A DNA stretch of 5,803 bases from CAIJMU01 sp035531315 (GTDB lineage Bacteria; Spirochaetota; Spirochaetia; Treponematales; Rectinemataceae): NCBI GenBank assembly GCA_035531315.1, contig DATKTD010000128.1, forward strand, positions 1 to 5,803, given 5' to 3'. A program made the position numbers and the translations under genes. Below, in pieces: positions 1 through 5,348 of this stretch. Position 1 is the first letter of the stretch. The number at the start of each line of letters is the position of its first letter. The notes beneath the pieces are model-generated. The model had not been told where the DNA came from. It saw only the letters and a list, made by a program, of their open reading frames with translations, and made no database searches.

Positions 1-993
1 ATCATCGCCGCACTCGGCCTCGCCGCCGCGGCATCCTTCGGTTTCGGACAGACCACCCTCCCCGACGGCCTGTACGCGAAAATCACCACCGACAAGGGAG
101 TCATCACCCTCAGGCTCGACTACGACAAGGCACCTCTCACCGTCACGAACTTCGTGGGCCTCGCCGAGGGCAGCCTCGACGCCAACAAGGGCAAACGCTT
201 CTTCGACGGGCTCAGCTTCCATCGGGTCGTCGCGAACTTTGTCATCCAGGGTGGGGATCCCAAGGGCGACGGTTCCGGCGGTCCCGGCTACGACTTCCCC
301 AACGAGATCTCCCCCGACCTCAAACACGACGCGGCCGGCGTCCTCGCCATGGCCAACGCCGGCCCCGACACCAACGGCTCCCAGTTCTACATCACCCTGG
401 CCCCGACGCCCTTCCTCGATGGCAACTATTCGGTCTTCGGCCGGGTAGTCGACGGCCTCGACGTCGTCAAGAAGATCGTCAAGGGCGATATCATGCGGAA
501 GGTGGAGATCCTCAGGGTCGGCGCCGCCGCCAAGGCCTTCGTTGCCGACCAGCAGAGCTTCGACACCCGCAAGGCAGCCCTCCTCGAGGCCCGAGCCAAG
601 GCGGAGTCCTCGGCGCGGGACGCCGCCGTCGCCTCCATCAGAAAGCAGTGGCCCGACCTCTCGCGCAGCGCCGATGGCATCTTCTACAAGATCACCAAGG
701 CCGGCAGCGGCCCCGCTCCCGATGCCGGAGCCACGGTCCTCGTCAATTACACGGGCAAGCTTCTCGACGGGAAGATCTTCGACTCCTCGAGCGGCCGCGG
801 ACCCCTCTCCTGCTCCGTCGGCAAGGGCCAGGTCATCCCGGGCTGGGACAAGACCCTCGCGACCATGAAAAAGGGCGAAAAGCGCTTCGTGGTCATCCCG
901 CCCGAGCTGGCCTATGGAGCCCAGGGCTACCCCGGCGTCATCCCGCCCAACGCCTGGCTGGTCTTCGAGATGGAATTGGTCGACATAAAGTAA
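1..993 (+). CDS. Exported cyclophilin-FKBP fusion peptidyl-prolyl isomerase (dual-family immunophilin), 5' partial
   Basis: Predicted to catalyse cis-trans isomerisation of Xaa-Pro bonds outside the cytoplasm. The frame is open to base 1, so the true start is upstream; 330 residues are visible. Residues 1-17 are the hydrophobic end of a Sec signal peptide (IIAALGLAAAASFGFGQ) with no lipobox cysteine. A cyclophilin domain follows at about 23-174: FHR (R75), IQGGDP (Q83), MANAGP (N119), NGSQF (125-129) and FLDGNYSVFG. The human CypA W121 and H126 positions are F138 and Y143, as is common in bacteria. An alanine- and charge-rich, probably helical linker covers 175-222. The FKBP domain covers about 223-330: VNYTG (Y250), FDSS (D261), PGW (W282), AYG (Y305) and VFEME (F322). 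The FKBP12 F46 and F48 positions appear to be L269 and C271. Fusions of this order are known from Treponema denticola. The TAA stop is at 991-993. Family identity is very secure; substrate is unknown. Confidence 0.95.
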   Translation: MIAALGLAAAASFGFGQTTLPDGLYAKITTDKGVITLRLDYDKAPLTVTNFVGLAEGSLDANKGKRFFDGLSFHRVVANFVIQGGDPKGDGSGGPGYDFPNEISPDLKHDAAGVLAMANAGPDTNGSQFYITLAPTPFLDGNYSVFGRVVDGLDVVKKIVKGDIMRKVEILRVGAAAKAFVADQQSFDTRKAALLEARAKAESSARDAAVASIRKQWPDLSRSADGIFYKITKAGSGPAPDAGATVLVNYTGKLLDGKIFDSSSGRGPLSCSVGKGQVIPGWDKTLATMKKGEKRFVVIPPELAYGAQGYPGVIPPNAWLVFEMELVDIK

Positions 994-1032
994 GGCGAGC
1001 GGAAGGCCTCGTCCGGCCCCGGACCGGGAGAT

Positions 1033-1060
1033 CGCCTATCGGCGTCCGCGCCGATAGGCG
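1033..1060. terminator. Convergent intergenic hairpin, likely bidirectional terminator
   Basis: Bases 1033-1044 pair perfectly with 1049-1060: a 12-bp, GC-rich stem around a TCCG loop, which belongs to the UNCG tetraloop class on the + strand. It sits 40 bp after the stop of the upstream + gene and 40 bp after the stop of the - strand gene, where a shared terminator would be expected. No T-run follows on either strand, so it is not a canonical intrinsic terminator. It could work with Rho or act as a 3'-end stabiliser. Confidence 0.55.
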
Positions 1061-1069
1061 TCCGCGCCG
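1041..1069. repeat. Short direct repeat, two copies of 13 bases
   Basis: The 13-mer ggcgtccgcgccg occurs at 1041-1053 and again at 1057-1069, a period of 16 bases. Each copy can fold as a mini-hairpin, GGCG / TCCG loop / CGCC. The second mini-hairpin shares bases 1057-1060 with the larger 12-bp stem, so the two folds exclude one another. It is probably a local duplication inside the terminator region. Confidence 0.6.
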
Positions 1070-1099
1070 GGCGGCGTCCCCTCCGGTCGGCAATCCCGA

Positions 1100-2089
1100 C
1101 TAGGCCTGCTCCTCTTCCCGAACCCGCCACTTGCCCTCGGAATGGACGAAGCGAGAGGCGGGCATCTCGAGGAAGCGCCCGTCCTCGCCCGCCACCTTCA
1201 CGGTGCCGGCGAGGGCATTCACCTCGATGACGCGGAAGAGGGTGCCGTCGTGGGGAAAGCGCACACCTTCGCCGGGCAGTTCCCTGCGGGCGTCGCGGTA
1301 GAAGCCGTATTCGTAGGCCAGGCAGCAGAGGAGACGGCCGCAGGGTCCCGAAATCTTCATGCTGTTGAGGGAGAGGTTCTGGTCCTTGGCCATCTTGATG
1401 GAGACGGGCGTGAGTTTGTCCGAAACCCCATGGCAGCAGAGGACCCGGCCGCAGACCCCGCAACCCCCGATGACCCTGGCCTCGTCCCTGACGCCGATCT
1501 GCCTGAGCTCGATCCTCGTCTTGAACACCGACACGAGGTCCTTCACCAGTTCGCGGAAGTCGACCCGGGATTCGGCGCTGAAAAAGAAGAGGATCCGCGA
1601 TTCTTCGAGGAGATAGTGGGCCGAAACCAGCTTCATCGGAAGGCCGCGCGTCTCGATCTTCTGGCGGCAGGTTTCGAAGGCCTTCGCCTCCTTCTCCTCG
1701 TTGGCCTTCGCCTTGGCGAGATCCTCCGCCGTCGCGATGCGCTCGATCTTGACGAGTTCGTCGGAGCCGAGCCGGCCCGGAGTCTTGATCGGGCCCTGGA
1801 CAATGCATATGTCCTTGCCGTAACGGGTCGGGGCCACCACGGCCAGGCCCTCGGCGAAGTCCTGTTCGCCTTCGCTCCACGCGTACCAGGTCTCGTTGGA
1901 ATGTTTGGCCTTGATCCGCCAAAGCCTGTCGGGGACGGCGTGATCGGCTCCGCGCGGCGCCCCCTCGCGCCCTTCGTCGTCGCCTTCGGCCGAGGCTTCG
2001 CCCTGGTCCTCGGACTCCGCGAGCCCCTCCAAATGTTCATCCTCGAGCCGCGACAGCTCTTCGTCGTGTTCGTCATATCGGTCTGACAT
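1100..2089 (-). CDS. ricT: PSP1 domain protein, RicT (YaaT) homologue
   Basis: Homologue of B. subtilis RicT, a cytoplasmic protein that with RicA and RicF forms an iron-sulfur complex promoting RNase Y-dependent mRNA processing. The protein has 329 residues. Residues 1-50 are a strongly acidic tail, unlikely to be folded. The PSP1/RicT core covers about 70-265, with the hallmark stretches MKLVSAHY (152-159), RVDFRELVKDL (175-185), FKTRIELRQIGVRDE (189-203), SIKMAKDQNLSLN (230-242) and SGPCGRLLCC (247-256). Candidate cluster ligands are C210, C213, C218 and C219 in GGCGVCGRVLCC and C250, C255 and C256. A small basic/beta tail ends in EEEQA. The ATG at 2089 is preceded by AGGGGA (2099-2094), which overlaps the TAG stop of the yaaR-like gene 8 bp upstream, so translation is probably coupled. 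It is the last gene of the operon. Whether RicA/RicF partners exist in this organism cannot be seen here. Confidence 0.93.
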   Translation of the reverse strand: MSDRYDEHDEELSRLEDEHLEGLAESEDQGEASAEGDDEGREGAPRGADHAVPDRLWRIKAKHSNETWYAWSEGEQDFAEGLAVVAPTRYGKDICIVQGPIKTPGRLGSDELVKIERIATAEDLAKAKANEEKEAKAFETCRQKIETRGLPMKLVSAHYLLEESRILFFFSAESRVDFRELVKDLVSVFKTRIELRQIGVRDEARVIGGCGVCGRVLCCHGVSDKLTPVSIKMAKDQNLSLNSMKISGPCGRLLCCLAYEYGFYRDARRELPGEGVRFPHDGTLFRVIEVNALAGTVKVAGEDGRFLEMPASRFVHSEGKWRVREEEQA

Positions 2090-2097
2090 GCGGTCCC

Positions 2098-2598
2098 CTA
2101 TCGGAGAAGGTCGACGAGCATTCCGTTGATCTCGTCGATCCTCCTTAGTATCTCGAGCCGATCGCGCTGGTTGCGGAGGATTTCCGCGGCGAGCTTCTCG
2201 AGGGATTCGTCGATCACCGCGAGGCGGTAAAATTCCTTGCGTTTGAGGATGTTGCCGCCCGAGGTCTTTTTCTCGACCGACCAGGCGTGCTCCACGACAT
2301 GGTGGACGAAGTTGCGGACGGCGCCCTTATAGGCCTGTACCTGCGCAACGCCGGGCTTGTCCTTAAGACGATCGCCGGCCTCGTGGACCGCGTCGAGGAG
2401 GTCGCTGATGCCACCCTCGCTCCAGTCGCCGGAAATCCCTTCCGCCACCCCTCCCCGGCTGCCTTCATCCTCGAGGGCCTTCGCGAGCGAGCTGCGGAAA
2501 ACGCCCTTTCCTTTGCCGGTCTTCTTGCCCTCCTCGTTCTTCCTTTGGGGAAGGGGAGCGAAGGGGTTGATGCCCTCGGGAAAGTCGACCCTCGCCAT
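2098..2598 (-). CDS. YaaR family protein (DUF327)
   Basis: Small cytoplasmic protein of unknown biochemical role, 166 residues; no signal peptide or membrane segment. Residues 1-60 are a polar, probably disordered region rich in K, G and E. Residues about 62-166 form the alpha-helical DUF327/YaaR domain: ISDLLDAVHEAGDRL, VQAYKGAVRNFVHHVVEHAW, then VEKKTSGG, KEFYRLAVIDESLEKLA and the C-terminal helix RRIDEINGMLVDLLR. I chose ATG 2598 because it follows the bactofilin TGA by one base (TGAGATG) and begins the plausible MARVDFPEG. The longer frame to 2661 would need a TTG start and would add 21 Arg/Pro-rich residues overlapping bactofilin. No good Shine-Dalgarno sequence precedes 2598, so translation probably depends on re-initiation. 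In B. subtilis yaaR lies close to yaaT (ricT), matching this neighbourhood. Family call is firm; function is not. Confidence 0.88.
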   Translation of the reverse strand: MARVDFPEGINPFAPLPQRKNEEGKKTGKGKGVFRSSLAKALEDEGSRGGVAEGISGDWSEGGISDLLDAVHEAGDRLKDKPGVAQVQAYKGAVRNFVHHVVEHAWSVEKKTSGGNILKRKEFYRLAVIDESLEKLAAEILRNQRDRLEILRRIDEINGMLVDLLR

Positions 2599-2599
2599 C

Positions 2600-3118
2600 T
2601 CAGCTGCCGGTCTCGGCGACCTCGTCCCGGATCGGCCGGGAGGCCGTTTCCGCGAACTCAAGCCCGATCGGCGGCTTTGGCGCCAGGGCCGGGGCGGTCG
2701 CGCCCCGGAAAGAGCCGAGGAAGCGGAGACCGTCGCCGTGGGACTCGATGAAGCGCCTGATCTCGGCCTCGGCGTTGCCGGGCCGTCCCGTCACCTCGAT
2801 GTCGCCGTGGATGACGGCCCCTTCCTCGGCCTCGAGGCGGGGCGCGAAGACATTGCCGAGGACCACGGCGCCGGCGAGGAGCCTGACGCTGTCGGTGACG
2901 TAGAGGTCTCCCTGGACGAGGCCGCCGACGATCGCCGACTTGGCGCGGATGGATGCCTCGACCCGGCCCGAGGAGCCGACGACGACCCTGCCGGTCGCCC
3001 GGGCCGAGCCGCGAAGGGCCCCGTCGATCCGGAGCATGCCGTCGACTTCGATGTCGCCATCGATGGCCGAGCCGGCCCCGATGAGGGTGTTGACGAGCGA
3101 ATCGCGAATTTCAGCCAT
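2600..3118 (-). CDS. Bactofilin (polymer-forming cytoskeletal protein)
   Basis: Bactofilins self-assemble into nucleotide-independent filaments at the inner face of the membrane and position cell-wall enzymes or appendages. The protein has 172 residues. The central beta-helix runs from about 13 to 111 and shows the periodic Gly/hydrophobic rungs of the family: GSAIDGDIEVDGMLRIDG, then GRVVVGSSGRVEASI, SAIVGGLVQGDLYV, VRLLAGAVVLGNV and LEAEEGAVIHGDI. A short N-terminal segment (MAEIRDSLVNTLIG) precedes it. A tail of about 60 residues follows: charged (AEAEIRRFIESHGDG), then Ala/Pro-rich. The ATG lies two bases after the peptidase TGA and the TGA is one base before the yaaR-like ATG, so it is translated as part of the operon. 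Pairing with an M23 peptidase is a recurrent bactofilin arrangement (ccmA/csd1 in Helicobacter, for example), which points to cell-shape control. Confidence is high. Confidence 0.94.
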   Translation of the reverse strand: MAEIRDSLVNTLIGAGSAIDGDIEVDGMLRIDGALRGSARATGRVVVGSSGRVEASIRAKSAIVGGLVQGDLYVTDSVRLLAGAVVLGNVFAPRLEAEEGAVIHGDIEVTGRPGNAEAEIRRFIESHGDGLRFLGSFRGATAPALAPKPPIGLEFAETASRPIRDEVAETGS

Positions 3119-3120
3119 GC

Positions 3121-4191
3121 TCAGTCGCTGAAGCTGACGCCGCCGGCAGTATCGGGCAGGGTGGCCGTGACGGCGACCGAGTTGGCCCTGATATTCAGGA
3201 ACTGCAGCGGATCGATGACGTCCGTGCCGAGGTGGATCTCGTAGTGGAGATGGGGCCCCGTAGTCAGTCCCGTATTGCCGATCGTCCCGATGACCTGCCC
3301 CTGTTCGACCTTCTGTCCCTTGTAGACGCGGAAGGAGGAAAGGTGGGCATAGCGGGTGAAGAAGCCGCGGTTGTGCTGGATGATGATGTAGTTGCCGAAG
3401 TCGTTGGCGAAGCTCACGGTGACGACCTTGCCGTCGGCAGTAGCGACGACCGGATCGCCGGTGCGATAGGTCGAGATGTCTATGCCTTTATGGATATACC
3501 ACTGGCCCGAGAAGGGATTCTCGTTCTGGCCGTAGTACATGGAGATGTGGCCGATGCCGCCCTTTATCGGCCAGATATTCGGAATGCTCGTAAGGACGGC
3601 GCTCTGGTTTGAGAGGAGGGAGCCTATCTCGTTGACCGGGTCCACCGATTTCTCAAGGTAGTTCGTCACCTTCTTGAGTTCGGTCACCTCGCGGACGGCG
3701 CCGGATCCCGAATCGTTGGACGAGAAGAAGGAGGCGAGATCGCCGCGTTGGGTGGCGGCGTCGCTTCCATCCTGGCGGGTGCCCACCATGGCGACCGTCC
3801 TGGTCAGGGCCACCTCGAAGCGTCGCGCCGCCGCGACCAGCTTGCCGGTTTCGTCTCGCATGGTATCGAGATTCGCCTGCACATTCCGGAGATCCTGCGT
3901 CTTGGACGAGAGGGCGGCAGAGGTGTCGGTAAAGCGCGTCACGACGACGGCCGAGGCCCCCACCGCAAGGCAGAACGCGCCGATAATGCCGGCCAGGGCG
4001 AAAAAGGAGAGTTGGAAGTTGAATATGCGCTTTTCGGTGTGGGGGATGAACATGACGGTGAGCTTTTGCCGTCCATGCTTTCCGAGACGTCCGAAGAAAG
4101 CGGCCACCGACGCGAGACGCGAACGGAGCATGCCTGAAAAGCGCTGGAAAAACGCGTTTTCGGCTTTTTTGTATTTTCTGAGAGTCGACAC
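3121..4191 (-). CDS. Membrane-anchored M23 family metallopeptidase (peptidoglycan hydrolase)
   Basis: Predicted zinc endopeptidase cutting peptide cross-bridges of peptidoglycan. From GTG 4191 it has 356 residues. Residues 1-50 are basic and cytoplasmic and include LTVMFIPHTEKRIFNF just before the membrane. One transmembrane helix lies at about 58-85 (FFALAGIIGAFCLAVGASAVVV). A heptad-like helix (91-131) and a linker reach the LytM/M23 domain at about 205-335. Zinc and catalytic residues are visible: H234 and D238 in HKGID, H283 in RYAHL, and H314 and H316 in HLHYEIH, so the enzyme should be active. GTG 4191 is preferred over GTG 4209 because AGGAGGGG lies at 4204-4197, seven bases from its AGGAGG core to the start; 4209 has no such site. 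It is the first gene of the operon, followed after 2 bp by bactofilin, which probably positions it. It is of the same type as the bactofilin-linked peptidases Csd1 and LmdC. Confidence 0.94.
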   Translation of the reverse strand: MSTLRKYKKAENAFFQRFSGMLRSRLASVAAFFGRLGKHGRQKLTVMFIPHTEKRIFNFQLSFFALAGIIGAFCLAVGASAVVVTRFTDTSAALSSKTQDLRNVQANLDTMRDETGKLVAAARRFEVALTRTVAMVGTRQDGSDAATQRGDLASFFSSNDSGSGAVREVTELKKVTNYLEKSVDPVNEIGSLLSNQSAVLTSIPNIWPIKGGIGHISMYYGQNENPFSGQWYIHKGIDISTYRTGDPVVATADGKVVTVSFANDFGNYIIIQHNRGFFTRYAHLSSFRVYKGQKVEQGQVIGTIGNTGLTTGPHLHYEIHLGTDVIDPLQFLNIRANSVAVTATLPDTAGGVSFSD

Positions 4192-4196
4192 TCCCG

Positions 4197-4204
4197 CCCC
4201 TCCT
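4197..4204 (-). promoter_or_regulatory. Strong Shine-Dalgarno for the M23 peptidase
   Basis: On the - strand the sequence reads AGGAGGGG, then CGGGA, then GTG at 4191. The AGGAGG core is seven bases from the GTG. This decides the start, because the in-frame GTG at 4209 lies upstream of this site and has none of its own. Confidence 0.8.
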
Positions 4205-4209
4205 CGCAC

Positions 4210-4225
4210 CTCGATACGGTTCGAG
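4210..4225. promoter_or_regulatory. Perfect palindrome in the M23 operon leader
   Basis: The + strand reads CTCGA, six bases (TACGGT), TCGAG: a perfect 5-bp dyad. It lies between the predicted transcription start (about 4230) and the Shine-Dalgarno (4204-4197) of the - strand operon. It could be an operator or a small 5' UTR hairpin. The dyad is short and may be chance. Confidence 0.3.
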
Positions 4226-4236
4226 AATTATCCACT

Positions 4237-4266
4237 AGTCTAACATCGTTAATATCGGCCTGTCAA
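4237..4266 (-). promoter_or_regulatory. Sigma-70-type promoter for the M23-bactofilin-yaaR-ricT operon
   Basis: On the - strand there is a perfect -35 TTGACA (4266-4261), an 18-base spacer, and a -10 TAGACT (4242-4237) matching TATAAT at four of six positions. A TG one base upstream (4245-4244) makes it an extended -10. Transcription should begin near 4230, giving a leader of about 38 bases. It is the only good promoter seen before the four-gene operon. A nearby GATAAT (4232-4227) resembles a -10 but has no -35 at proper spacing. Confidence 0.65.
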
Positions 4267-4350
4267 AGGGCAGAAATGATGGCAGCCCGGGTCCCGACCC
4301 GCCCGCCCCAGGGGAGGGGCGACGGAAACCCGAGGCCTCCGGAGTTCCTT

Positions 4351-4379
4351 TTGAAAAGCGGACAGGAACGTAGTACAAT
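4351..4379 (+). promoter_or_regulatory. Sigma-70-type promoter for the MBL-fold hydrolase
   Basis: TTGAAA (4351-4356) and TACAAT (4374-4379) are separated by exactly 17 bases, each matching consensus at five of six positions. Transcription should start around 4385-4389, while the only usable ATG is at 4389. The message is therefore expected to be leaderless or to have only a few untranslated bases, consistent with the absence of a Shine-Dalgarno. Confidence 0.75.
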
Positions 4380-4388
4380 GCAAAAGCT

Positions 4389-5249
4389 ATGCCACAAAAA
4401 AATGTTACAGACAATCCCGCCACGGGAGGGGAATCCCCCCTTTCAACCAACGGAGAACTCTCCATCACCTTCGTAGGAACGGGCGGGGCCTTTTCCAAGC
4501 GCTTCTATCAGACCAACGTAATCATCGCGAAGGGGCCCGACCATGTCCTCGTCGATTGCGGCACCCGGACGCCCGAGGCCCTCGATCGCATGGGTATCCC
4601 CGTCACCAAGCTCGATCGCTGTCTAATAACCCATACCCACGCCGACCATGTCGGCGGCCTCGAAGAAGTGATGCTGGTCAACCGCTATGCCGCGAAAAGG
4701 AAGCCGGGGATGATCGTCACCGACCTCCTGAAGGGCATACTCTGGAACCAGACCCTCCGCGGCGGCGCGGCCTGGAACGAGGCCCATGAAGGCAAGCCGC
4801 TTTCCTTCGAGGATTTCTGGGTGCAGGAGACGCCGAAGCGCGTTCGCGGCGGGGATCGGGAACTCTGCGCGATCAGGGTGGGGAGCCTGGGCATCCACCT
4901 CTTCCGCACCATGCACATCCCCGACTCTGCCGCCGATTGGAAGGATTCCTTTCCCAGTTACGGTCTGGTCCTCGACGAGAAGGTCCTCTATTCGGGCGAC
5001 ACCCGCTTCGATCCGGCCCTTCTCGAATGGGTCCTGGGGACCTTCCCCATCGAGACCATATTCCACGACGCCCAGCTCTTCACCGGCGGGGTCCACGCCT
5101 CCATCGACGAACTCGCGAGTCTTCCCCCCGAGATCAAGTCGAAGATGACGCTGATGCACTACGGCGACAAGATGCCCGAGATGAAGGAGAGCGTCGCCAA
5201 GCTCGGCTTCGCGGGCATGGCCGAACAGGGCAGGACCTACAGCTTCTAG
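4389..5249 (+). CDS. Metallo-beta-lactamase fold hydrolase, RNase Z-like
   Basis: Predicted cytoplasmic two-zinc hydrolase of 286 residues; no signal peptide. After a 24-residue Ser/Pro/Gly-rich N-terminal tail the fold begins at ITFVGTGGAFSKRFYQTN. The metal-site motifs are THTHADHVGG (H82, H84, D86, H87), H176 (MHIPDS), D204 (YSGDTRFD), H226 and H236 (FHDAQLFTGGVHAS), and H257 (MHYGD). The SGDTR motif and the His-Asp/Glu-Ala...His-Ala/Ser block resemble RNase Z and its phosphodiesterase relatives. HDAQ and HAS replace the usual HEAT and HST, and I see no RNase Z exosite arm, so a tRNA 3'-processing role is not established. The start is ATG 4389: the frame is closed at 4371 (TAG) and no other ATG, GTG or TTG precedes the fold. 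No Shine-Dalgarno is present. Transcription is divergent from the bactofilin operon. The fold is certain; substrate is unknown. Confidence 0.92.
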   Translation: MPQKNVTDNPATGGESPLSTNGELSITFVGTGGAFSKRFYQTNVIIAKGPDHVLVDCGTRTPEALDRMGIPVTKLDRCLITHTHADHVGGLEEVMLVNRYAAKRKPGMIVTDLLKGILWNQTLRGGAAWNEAHEGKPLSFEDFWVQETPKRVRGGDRELCAIRVGSLGIHLFRTMHIPDSAADWKDSFPSYGLVLDEKVLYSGDTRFDPALLEWVLGTFPIETIFHDAQLFTGGVHASIDELASLPPEIKSKMTLMHYGDKMPEMKESVAKLGFAGMAEQGRTYSF

Positions 5250-5258
5250 CGTCTCCGC

Positions 5259-5334
5259 CGCGATGCGCCTACGCGGGGGCCTTGCCTCGCGGCGCCCGAC
5301 ATCGTTATTTTCCCATCAAATCCCACGCATCGCG
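5259..5334. repeat. Widely spaced 9-bp inverted repeat before htpG
   Basis: CGCGATGCG at 5259-5267 is the exact reverse complement of CGCATCGCG at 5326-5334, with 58 bases between. The right arm touches the weak GAGG ribosome-binding site of htpG. It might form a long-range stem in a read-through transcript or be an operator pair; chance is also possible in such GC-rich DNA. Confidence 0.3.
5274..5311 (+). terminator. Weak candidate terminator after the MBL gene
   Basis: Bases 5274-5281 (CGGGGGCC) pair with 5291-5298 (GGCGCCCG) except for one G-G mismatch, around a nine-base loop. The T-rich stretch TTATTTT follows at 5305-5311, seven bases after the stem ends. That gap and the mismatch make it a poor intrinsic terminator, but it is the best candidate between the MBL stop and htpG. 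Confidence 0.3.
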
Positions 5335-5348
5335 AGGTTCCACCCGAC

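Noticed and set aside
1086..1100. 5-bp hairpin (GTCGG/CCGAC) at the ricT stop
   Set aside because: It is too short and without a T-run; the 12-bp stem nearby is a better terminator candidate.
1142..2086. Long open frame on the + strand opposite ricT (314 residues)
   Set aside because: It is antisense to a clear PSP1 protein, has no recognisable domain and reflects GC-rich codon bias.
2598..2661. Upstream TTG start for the YaaR-like gene
   Set aside because: It needs a TTG codon, overlaps bactofilin by 62 bases and adds low-complexity Arg/Pro residues; ATG 2598 fits the gene junction.
2357..3244. Long open frame on the + strand opposite yaaR and bactofilin
   Set aside because: It crosses two confident - strand genes, is Asp/Gly/Ala-biased and matches no family I recognise.
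4304..4321. GC-rich 6-bp stem with 6-base loop between the divergent promoters
   Set aside because: It is upstream of both predicted transcription starts, so it would not be in either main mRNA; it is probably compositional.
4276..4476. Small + strand frame through the divergent promoter region
   Set aside because: It runs across both the promoter and the start of the MBL gene in another frame, with low-complexity Pro-rich sequence.
5282..5311. Promoter for htpG (TTGCCT, 18 bases, TATTTT)
   Set aside because: Each box matches consensus at only four positions and it overlaps the weak terminator candidate; too weak to annotate as a separate feature.
5250..5348. CIRCE heat-shock operator upstream of htpG
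   Set aside because: No TTAGCACTC-N9-GAGTGCTAA-like sequence is present.
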